Shown piece by piece: positions 57,721 to 64,000 of a stretch of 64,000 bases of DNA (positions are counted from its first letter, which is position 1; each line of letters starts with the position of its first letter). The stretch comes from DATKMS01 sp035541735. Lineage in GTDB: Bacteria; Desulfobacterota; Binatia; HRBIN30. Location of the stretch: contig DATKMS010000036.1 of the NCBI GenBank assembly GCA_035541735.1, positions 1 through 64,000 of the forward strand, given 5' to 3'. The position numbers and the translations under genes were made by a program. The notes beneath the pieces were generated by a model that made no database searches, was not told the origin of the DNA, and worked only from the letters and a program-made list of their open reading frames with translations.

Positions 57721-59673
57721 ATGCACACCCAGAGGCAGCGTCAGGCGCATGCGCACGCAACGGTGCGTTGCAGTGGCTTGCGACTCGCCGATCTCAAGGC
57801 CCGTCAGCCGATGGCGGCGCGGTTGATGAACGTCAAAATCCCCATGGACGTCGCGGGCACCATCGATCTGGTCGCCGCTACGGTCGGTGCGTCGAAGACA
57901 GAAGCGGTGATTGCCCTGCGGAAGCAGCGCTTGGCGAAGACGCCGGCACGTCTCGCCCATGCGCTAATCCTATTCCTGTTGAGCCTCGGCGCAGGCTCCG
58001 CTCAGGCCAAGACCCTGTGCATGGTGAAGGTGCACGGGAAGGGTGGCTACGAGTTGTCCGATCCAAGCGGCTATTGGGCCGAGGACTATTGGGCGAATGG
58101 ACAGTTCCAGTCCATCGCCCAACCGTGCGCGGGCATGCCGACGCTCACGACCCATGCCGATGGAACCTACGGCCAGGACGTCGCGTTTCAGCGCGCGTAC
58201 TGTGGTTGCGGCATCGCTCGCTGGCAGGGATGTGATTACCTGTGGCGTCCCCAGAACGGCGTGACCGATCCCGGGATCAATGGACAGTGGCCCTCGTCAT
58301 GGCCCAACGGCTGGGCGTCTGCCGACACGAATAACCCGATCAATCAGTGCGTACGCACGGGACCGTATTGGCCACGGCAATGGCCGGTACCGCCGCAGTA
58401 CCAGGGCGTGTTGGAACAGATCAACGCGTTCCTCGATCAGACCGGGTGCGACGATCTGACGATCGTAACGCACTCGAACGGTGGGAACGTCATCCGCTAT
58501 GGTTTCTCATACACGCAAGTCTACACGATGTCGCCATGTCGACAGGGAGGCAGCTCGAGCGGTGCGCTTGATCCCGGATGCGTCACGCTCCGGCAGCACC
58601 AGCTACGCGTGATCAATGCGACGACCAACGTGATCACGCTGCATGCACCGTCCACAGGGAGTGAGGCGGCGAACCTGGTCCAAACGCTCACAAGTGGGCA
58701 GTACTCGTGGGCGACTGGCTGGATCGCCGAATGGCTCGGCACGCCATACGACCGGGCGACGCAGGAGTTGACGAGCAGCGCGATGCTCGTGCGCAACTCG
58801 AACTTCATGTACGGCACGCGCACTCCGCTGCGGCAGTGGCCGATCGCCACCCAGGATGGCATCCCGCTGCGCATTGCGCGCTGGATTGCCATTGCTACCG
58901 GCCTGTCGACGACGCAGATGCTCGAAGATGGCACGCATGCCGAAGATTACGAACTGCTGGGCGCTGCTGGGGTCGTGCCGTTCGCCGGCAGCAACGACGG
59001 GCTCGTTACCTTCGCATCGCAGGCGGCAGTCTACACCGGGAACAGCGACATCTGGTCTGCGACGGGTCAGCACGACACGGCTGCCGCAGCGACGTACAGT
59101 GGCCTCGGGAACAACGGCAACAACCATCATCACGCCCGACTCGGCGGGGCTGCCGGCGGGTTGTGGCGACCGGTGTACTGGCGGTGGGAGAACACGACGC
59201 CGATGACGCTGTCCTGGCCCGGTCCGGCGTTTCCGGCGCCCGGTGGGCCGGGCAGCTGCAGTCGCGTCCGCATCGGTACGAATCCAGATGGGTCGACCGT
59301 CGACGCGATGACGTGTCCAACGTGGCCGGTGCCGAGCTACTTCTCGCATGGCGTGGCGGTCCCTGCGTGTCCGGATGCAAGCTGCCTTGCAAATCAAACG
59401 CGCGGCTATCCGGCCGGCGCCGACGTGGCATTCTGGATCTCAGCGTTCGTTGAGGCGAGGGCGGCTAGTTGGTGTGGACCGGCGCTTGCGAACAGCAGCA
59501 ATATCCCGAGCGGTCAGTGGATCAACTATTACCGCAACACGCTCACCTGCGGCGGCAGCCTGGGGTTCGGTTGCGCGTATGGACCGACGTGGTCGCTCGT
59601 TGCACAGCAGACCATCTACGAAGGTCCATACGCACCGAACGCCGGCCGGCAGGTTTGCGCGTGGCAGTGTTGA
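57721..59673 (+). CDS. Secreted lipase-like alpha/beta hydrolase with N-terminal ribbon-helix-helix-like segment
   Basis: 650 residues, ATG after AAAGGAGGGTCCT. Residues about 35-72 (LMNVKIPMDVAGTIDLVAAT then GASKTEAVIAL) look like a ribbon-helix-helix DNA-binding motif. A basic, hydrophobic signal-like stretch follows (about 75-97, ALILFLLSLGAGSAQA) and then a secreted domain. The nucleophile elbow reads VTHSNGGNVIRYGF, with Ser about 252, as in lipases. The C-terminal 120 residues are Cys-rich. A TTG at 57931 would begin right at the signal peptide and is an alternative start. Cotranscribed with the next gene (11 bp). Confidence 0.7.
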   Translation: MHTQRQRQAHAHATVRCSGLRLADLKARQPMAARLMNVKIPMDVAGTIDLVAATVGASKTEAVIALRKQRLAKTPARLAHALILFLLSLGAGSAQAKTLCMVKVHGKGGYELSDPSGYWAEDYWANGQFQSIAQPCAGMPTLTTHADGTYGQDVAFQRAYCGCGIARWQGCDYLWRPQNGVTDPGINGQWPSSWPNGWASADTNNPINQCVRTGPYWPRQWPVPPQYQGVLEQINAFLDQTGCDDLTIVTHSNGGNVIRYGFSYTQVYTMSPCRQGGSSSGALDPGCVTLRQHQLRVINATTNVITLHAPSTGSEAANLVQTLTSGQYSWATGWIAEWLGTPYDRATQELTSSAMLVRNSNFMYGTRTPLRQWPIATQDGIPLRIARWIAIATGLSTTQMLEDGTHAEDYELLGAAGVVPFAGSNDGLVTFASQAAVYTGNSDIWSATGQHDTAAAATYSGLGNNGNNHHHARLGGAAGGLWRPVYWRWENTTPMTLSWPGPAFPAPGGPGSCSRVRIGTNPDGSTVDAMTCPTWPVPSYFSHGVAVPACPDASCLANQTRGYPAGADVAFWISAFVEARAASWCGPALANSSNIPSGQWINYYRNTLTCGGSLGFGCAYGPTWSLVAQQTIYEGPYAPNAGRQVCAWQC

Positions 59674-59684
59674 AGGAGAACCCG

Positions 59685-60677
59685 ATGAAACGAGTGATCG
59701 CAGGTATGGTGATCTGCGCGGCCACGATCGCGGGCGCGCAGCCGAAGGGTAGCAGCGTGCGGCTCGGCGCACCGCTGAGCACGCTCACTGCCACAGTCTC
59801 GTCCGCCGCCGATCCGGACCGGCCGTCAGCGAAACAGTCGTCGTCAGACACCGCCGTGCTCGACGTATCGCTGCCAAAGCTGTTCTTCGATGCGAGTGAG
59901 CCGGTAACACTGACGGCACACCTGCACACACGCGGCGGTGCGGACATCGACGGTGCCGACGTGGCGGTCGACGACCAGGTGCGCGCTGGACCGATGGAGC
60001 AGGACGAACCGAAGCCGCGGCGCAAGGGGTTGGCAAAGGGGAAGGGGCGGTACGCGGTGCCGCTCGACAACGCGCCAGGCGAGCATCATGCGATCGTGTT
60101 CGTCGACGCCGTGGTGAACGGCAACAGCGTGCACCGGGGTGTGGCGACGAGCTATACAGTGGCGTCGGGTGAGTTGCGGTTCCTCGATATCGGCAGTCCG
60201 CAGCCGCTAGGCAGCCTGCTCGTCATCCCGCTCAAGGTGGTCGCGCCGCTGGGCGGTATATTCACCATTTCCGCTACGATCGCCAGCGGGCAGACGGCTG
60301 TCGCGCGGGCCGACACGATGGCAACGCTCAAACCGGGTGCTGCAACCGTCGAACTCCCTTTCGCGCAGCAAGACATCGTGGAGCCGGGGCCGTACCGGCT
60401 CGTGAACGTCACGGCGAACGGCGGGGCGAACGGCGGGCTTGTGGCAGGGCCGTGCGATGTCGGGCAACCGTTCCAGGCAGCGCATGCGGCTCACGAACCG
60501 CCTCCGCTGCGCAACGAGTACGGCGAGATTGTGGGGGTCGGTCCCAAGTTCGATCCGAACGCAATCCCACCGCTGCCGACGCCGGCGCCTGTGGTAATTC
60601 CGGAGCCCGAGGGAGAACCGGTCTATCCCGACGGATCGCCACGCCCGCCCGGGCCGGTCATCTTGGAGCGTAGATGA
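59685..60677 (+). CDS. Secreted hypothetical protein, partner of the lipase-like gene
   Basis: 330 residues, ATG after AAGGAGAACCCG. Signal peptide at about 1-18 (AGA-Q). Beta-rich domains: LFFDASEPVTLTAHLHT and AIVFVDAVVNGNSVHRG, then IPLKVVAPLGGIFTISATI, which read as two immunoglobulin-like units. The C-terminus is a long Pro/Glu-rich, probably disordered tail (PLPTPAPVVIPEPEGEP). No enzyme motif. Position and spacing suggest a helper or surface-anchoring partner of the lipase-like protein; this is inference. Confidence 0.75.
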   Translation: MKRVIAGMVICAATIAGAQPKGSSVRLGAPLSTLTATVSSAADPDRPSAKQSSSDTAVLDVSLPKLFFDASEPVTLTAHLHTRGGADIDGADVAVDDQVRAGPMEQDEPKPRRKGLAKGKGRYAVPLDNAPGEHHAIVFVDAVVNGNSVHRGVATSYTVASGELRFLDIGSPQPLGSLLVIPLKVVAPLGGIFTISATIASGQTAVARADTMATLKPGAATVELPFAQQDIVEPGPYRLVNVTANGGANGGLVAGPCDVGQPFQAAHAAHEPPPLRNEYGEIVGVGPKFDPNAIPPLPTPAPVVIPEPEGEPVYPDGSPRPPGPVILERR

Positions 60678-60931
60678 CCGTGCAACGCCACGGCGCCGTC
60701 CAATGCAGCAGAAAACGTACGACAGATACACCCATCCCGGCAGCACGCCCACAACAGGCGAGAGCTGTGCAGGTGGGTAACCGCACGTAGCGCGCAATCG
60801 GAACAGGTGCGTCCGCCGCCTCTTGTTCCCATTGTGCGCTGCGCCCCCCTAATTCTTGCCAACGCGAGAGCCCGTCGAGCTTATCAACGCGGCTCATTCA
60901 CGCGGCAGCGCTCGTGTGTTAAAGTTGCTGA

Positions 60932-62089
60932 ATGCTTTTGAGCCGGCCGCGCCGTAAACGACTGCCACGAGCGCTGCAACGCGCCAACGCCGCCCCACCG
61001 TTGGAGAACGTCTTGGCGAGCCTGGGCGACCCGGTGATCCTCACCGATGACGCGGATCACATCACGTTGTTCAACCAGGCCGCGGAGGAGCTGACGGGTG
61101 TACCCCGGGCGCACGTGCTGTACCGGTCCTTCGAAGAGGTGTTCAAGTCGAGTCCGCCGATCGTCGCCATCGTGCAACGAACGCGTACCTCCGGACAGAG
61201 CCAGTCGTGCGGCGAGGAGACGCTGATGATTGCGCAGCGCCGCATCCCCGTCCGCCTGAGCTGTTCGCCGCTCTGGGCCCCCAACGACGAGGTGCAGGGG
61301 ACAGCGCTGGTGATGCAAGATCTCAGCTACCAGAAGAAGCTCGAAGACGAAGCGCGGCGCAGCGAGACCCTCGCCCGCCTCGGCGGCCTGGTGGCCGGGT
61401 TGGCACACGAGATCAAGAACCCGCTCGGCGGCATCAAGGGCGCTGCGCAGTTGCTCGCGCAACGCTTTGCCGAACAGCCGGACGTGCACGAGTATACCGG
61501 CGTGATGATCCGCGAGATCGACCGCCTCGCCCGCCTCGTCGAGCAGCTGCTCACCCTGGGCGCTCCGCCCGCTCCGACGCAGCAAGCGCTCAACGTGCAC
61601 AAAATCATTCACGAGGTGTTGGCGCTGATGCAGAGCGAGCTGAGCGCCAAAGGCATCGTCGTGCGTCTGCAGATCGATCCCAGCCTGCCCGACGTGCGCG
61701 GTGATGAGGCGCAGCTGACGCATGTGTTTCTCAATTTGGTGAAGAATGCGATGGAGGCTATGCCCGAGCACGGAGCCCTGACGATTACCACCCGGATGGA
61801 AACCGATTTTCACATTCTTTGGCGGGCCGTGCGCGGTGGGACCGCCGGTGGAGCCGCGGGTTCGGGGAAGTTCTTGCGCGTCGAGGTGGCCGACACCGGA
61901 CCGGGCTTCCCGGAGAGCGATTTGGAGCGCGTGTTCGAGCCGTTCTTCAGCACCAAGCCGCGTGGCACGGGCCTGGGATTGGCGATTTGCCAGCGCATCG
62001 TCGCCGCGCACGGCGGCGACATCCGCGCTGAGAATCGCCGCGGCGGCGGAGCGGCGGTCACGGTGACGCTGCCATTGGTGGGGGCATGA
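60932..62089 (+). CDS. ntrB: Nitrogen-regulation sensor histidine kinase NtrB
   Basis: 385 residues. A PAS domain (about 25-130, DPVILTDDADHITLFNQAAE) followed by the kinase core. Phospho-acceptor His159 in GLAHEIKNPLGGIKGAAQLL, almost identical to the NtrB H-box. N-box HVFLNLVKNAMEAMPE, then ADTGPGFPE, FEPFFSTKPRGTGLGLAI. Soluble, as expected for NtrB. A Gly-rich insert (RGGTAGGAAGSGKF) lies in the ATP lid area. The stop overlaps ntrC as ATGA. A GlnB/PII partner is not in the window. Confidence 0.94.
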   Translation: MLLSRPRRKRLPRALQRANAAPPLENVLASLGDPVILTDDADHITLFNQAAEELTGVPRAHVLYRSFEEVFKSSPPIVAIVQRTRTSGQSQSCGEETLMIAQRRIPVRLSCSPLWAPNDEVQGTALVMQDLSYQKKLEDEARRSETLARLGGLVAGLAHEIKNPLGGIKGAAQLLAQRFAEQPDVHEYTGVMIREIDRLARLVEQLLTLGAPPAPTQQALNVHKIIHEVLALMQSELSAKGIVVRLQIDPSLPDVRGDEAQLTHVFLNLVKNAMEAMPEHGALTITTRMETDFHILWRAVRGGTAGGAAGSGKFLRVEVADTGPGFPESDLERVFEPFFSTKPRGTGLGLAICQRIVAAHGGDIRAENRRGGGAAVTVTLPLVGA

Positions 62090-63537
62090 GTTACACAGGC
62101 AAGATCTTGGTGGCGGACGACGAGGAGTCTATCCGTTGGGTGCTGGCAACAGCCCTGAGCGGCGAGGGCCATACCGTGGAGCAGGTGGAAAGCGGCGGGG
62201 CGGCCCTGCAGCGCCTCGGCACTGAGCACTTCGACCTCGCCTTCATTGACATCAAGATGCCCGATCTCGACGGGCTCTCGCTGCTGTCGCAGGCGCGCCA
62301 GGCCACTGTGAGCACGCCGATCGTCATCATCACCGCGCAGAACACCATGGCCAACGCCATCGAGGCGATGAAGCGCGGCGCCTACGACTATCTGACCAAG
62401 CCGTTCGACATCGAGGAGGTGCGGCTGCTCGTGCAGCGTGTGCTCGAGATGCGCCGGCAAGCGGCTGACCTGACGCGCCTCGAAGAGCAGACGCGCCGCC
62501 GCTTCGAGTTGGGCGTCGAGCTGATCGGCAAAACGCCCGCCATGCAGGAGATCTTCAAGACCATCGGGCGCGTGGCCCACACCGACGCCACCGTCCTGAT
62601 TCAGGGCGAGAGCGGCACCGGCAAGGAGCTGATCGCGCGGGCCATCCATTCGCATTCGCCGCGCTGGAGCGGGCCGTTTGTCGCGCGCAACTGCTCGGCG
62701 GTGCCGCGCGACCTGCTCGAGAGCGAACTGTTCGGACACGAGCGCGGCGCCTTCACCGGGGCCACCGAGCAGCGCGCCGGCGTCTTCGAGATCGCGCAGG
62801 GTGGTACGCTCTTCCTCGACGAGATCGGTGACATGCCGCTCGAGCTGCAAGCCAAGCTGCTGCGCGTCGTGCAGGAGCGGGAGCTCACCCGCATCGGCGG
62901 GCGCGAGGTCATCAAGGTCGATTGCCGCATCATCGCGGCGACAAACCAAGACCTGGAGCGCGCGGTGCAACAGGGGCGGTTCCGTGAAGACCTCTACTTC
63001 CGGCTCAAGGTCGTGCCCATCGTCGTGCCGCCGCTGCGGCAACGGCGCGGCGACATTCCGGAGCTGGTGGCCTACTTCATCGAGAAGGTCAATCGCGAGA
63101 TGGGCACGAACATCAGTGGCGTGTCGCCCGAGGCGCAGGCAGTGCTGAATGCGCACGACTGGCCGGGGAACGTGCGCGAGCTGGAGAACACGCTGGTGCG
63201 GGCTGCGGTTCTGGCCCCTGGACCCACGCTGATGCCGCGCGATCTGGCGCTGGCGACGCGTGAGACGACGGTGGCGGCGTACGACGACATGTCGCTCGAA
63301 GAAGTCGTGCGCCTCAAGCTGAAGGAGTACTTCCGACAAACGCGCGACGTCGAGCCGACCGACTTGTATTCGCTCATCATGGAGCGCGTCGAGCGGCCGC
63401 TCATCGAGCTCACGCTGGAGCGCACCCGCGGCAACCAGCTGAAGGCGGCAGCCATCCTCGGGATCAACCGCAACACGCTGCACAAGAAGATCACCGAGCT
63501 GAAGATCACGCCGAAGCGGCGGCCGGAAGGCGTGTAA
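62086..63537 (+). CDS. ntrC: Nitrogen-regulation response regulator NtrC
   Basis: 483 residues. Receiver domain with Asp55 in FIDIKMPD; a sigma-54 AAA+ domain with GESGTGKE (Walker A), GAFTGA (the loop that touches sigma-54) and GGTLFLDEIGD (Walker B); and a C-terminal Fis-type helix-turn-helix (LKAAAILGINRNTLHKKITE). It activates sigma-54 promoters under nitrogen limitation after phosphorylation by NtrB. ATGA overlap with ntrB implies coupled translation. Confidence 0.95.
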   Translation: MSYTGKILVADDEESIRWVLATALSGEGHTVEQVESGGAALQRLGTEHFDLAFIDIKMPDLDGLSLLSQARQATVSTPIVIITAQNTMANAIEAMKRGAYDYLTKPFDIEEVRLLVQRVLEMRRQAADLTRLEEQTRRRFELGVELIGKTPAMQEIFKTIGRVAHTDATVLIQGESGTGKELIARAIHSHSPRWSGPFVARNCSAVPRDLLESELFGHERGAFTGATEQRAGVFEIAQGGTLFLDEIGDMPLELQAKLLRVVQERELTRIGGREVIKVDCRIIAATNQDLERAVQQGRFREDLYFRLKVVPIVVPPLRQRRGDIPELVAYFIEKVNREMGTNISGVSPEAQAVLNAHDWPGNVRELENTLVRAAVLAPGPTLMPRDLALATRETTVAAYDDMSLEEVVRLKLKEYFRQTRDVEPTDLYSLIMERVERPLIELTLERTRGNQLKAAAILGINRNTLHKKITELKITPKRRPEGV

Positions 63538-63542
63538 GGACA

Positions 63543-63640
63543 AATGGTGAATGGCGAACAGTGAACGGCGAGTGGTGCACGTCAGGACCAGCCCTCGACT
63601 GCCGCCATTCACCATTCACCATTCCCCATTCGCCATTCGG
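63543..63640. repeat. Inverted heptad array, word AATGGYG / CCATTCN
   Basis: The left arm reads AATGGTG, AATGGCG, AACAGTG, AACGGCG, AGTGGTG. The right arm reads CGCCATT, CACCATT, CACCATT, CCCCATT, CGCCATT. Exact 7-base register on both arms. Fills the gap between ntrC and thiE. Confidence 0.85.
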
Positions 63641-63642
63641 CA

Positions 63643-64000
63643 ATGAGCTTCTCGTTCCCAGCGCGCGTCTACCCCATCGTCGACACGCTGAACGATCCGC
63701 GCCGCTCATACGTTGAGCTGGCTGGTGCCGTGCTTGCTGCAGGAGCGCCGTTCCTCCAGTTGCGGGCCAAGAGCGAGTCGACGGGCCGCTTCGTCGAGAC
63801 GGCGCGGCAACTGAAGGCATTGGCGGACCGGCATCGCGCCCGGCTGATCATCAACGACCGCGCCGACATCGCCAAGCTGGTCGACGCTGCCGGTGTGCAC
63901 TTGGGTCAGGACGACGTGCCGGCTGCCGCGGCGCGCCGGCTGCTCGGGCCGGACAAGATCATCGGCTTGTCGACCCACAACGTCGCGCAGGCAGAAGCCG
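63643..64000 (+). CDS. thiE: Thiamine-phosphate synthase, N-terminal part (runs off the right edge)
   Basis: The first 119 residues are visible from the ATG at 63643. TIM-barrel start FPARVYPIVDTLN, FLQLRAKS (the QLRxK strand), and LIINDRADIAKLVDAAGVH then LGQDDVPAAAARRLLG, which bind the pyrophosphate in ThiE. The enzyme joins thiazole phosphate and HMP pyrophosphate to make thiamine phosphate. The start lies two bases after the heptad array; no ribosome site is clear. Confidence 0.88.
   Translation, partial: MSFSFPARVYPIVDTLNDPRRSYVELAGAVLAAGAPFLQLRAKSESTGRFVETARQLKALADRHRARLIINDRADIAKLVDAAGVHLGQDDVPAAAARRLLGPDKIIGLSTHNVAQAEA

Noticed and set aside
25126..63640. CRISPR array
   Set aside because: The short repeats have no constant repeat plus unique spacer structure and no cas genes are present; units are 7 bp and degenerate.
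1..64000. tRNA and rRNA genes
   Set aside because: I looked for cloverleaf and conserved rRNA segments in the gaps and found none convincing; a covariance-model scan would be decisive.

Overview
The window is GC-rich, densely coded DNA from a Gram-negative bacterium. It has lipoprotein signals, outer-envelope glucan synthesis, NtrB/NtrC and an EI-Ntr type phosphotransferase. Several secreted proteins are Cys-rich and carry dockerin or cohesin modules, which together with the gene mix suggests an uncultured 'deltaproteobacterial' lineage, possibly Candidatus Binatota. That assignment is inference; no rRNA or marker tree is available here.

Left part (1-9.5 kb): the start of a secreted sulfatase, ptsP, small hypothetical proteins, and a decayed accessory region. 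The accessory region holds the C-terminal end of a P-type ATPase, a C-terminal scrap of a wax ester synthase/DGAT, and two divergent paralogous MerR regulators with mirrored promoters. The rightward MerR gene leads a chain of ATGA-coupled micro-ORFs that ends in what looks like the N-terminus of an alpha/beta hydrolase. From 9.5 to 18.4 kb lies one giant cyclic beta-1,2-glucan synthase gene with a palindromic repeat inserted in frame.

Middle (18.6-32.3 kb): housekeeping genes (prfC, a DEAD-box helicase, an RRM protein, an enoyl-CoA hydratase, a PpiC-type foldase), the agmatine-to-putrescine pair aguB-aguA, and a Gld-type ABC exporter operon (ATPase, permease, GldG-like, DUF4340-like). From 32.5 to 43.9 kb there is an island of secreted proteins: a lipoprotein with three near-identical cohesin-like domains, a membrane-anchored cohesin-like protein, two dockerin-bearing Cys-rich proteins and other secreted Cys-rich proteins. 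This could be a small cohesin/dockerin surface assembly.

Right part (44-64 kb): catabolic enzymes (CaiB/Frc-type CoA transferase, DUF2889, flavin reductase, 2Fe-2S ferredoxin, Gfo/Idh oxidoreductase, amidohydrolase, cytochrome P450, enoyl-CoA hydratase) beside a Crp/Fnr regulator with a perfect TGTGA-N6-TCACA site. These are followed by a PHP phosphoesterase, a metallophosphoesterase, a lipase-like secreted protein with an N-terminal ribbon-helix-helix-like segment, ntrB-ntrC and the start of thiE.

Across the right two thirds, about a dozen intergenic gaps carry degenerate tandem arrays, mostly of a 7-bp word. They are usually followed by an inverted copy, and the word usually differs from gap to gap. 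This architecture-conserved, sequence-variable element is the most unusual signal in the window.
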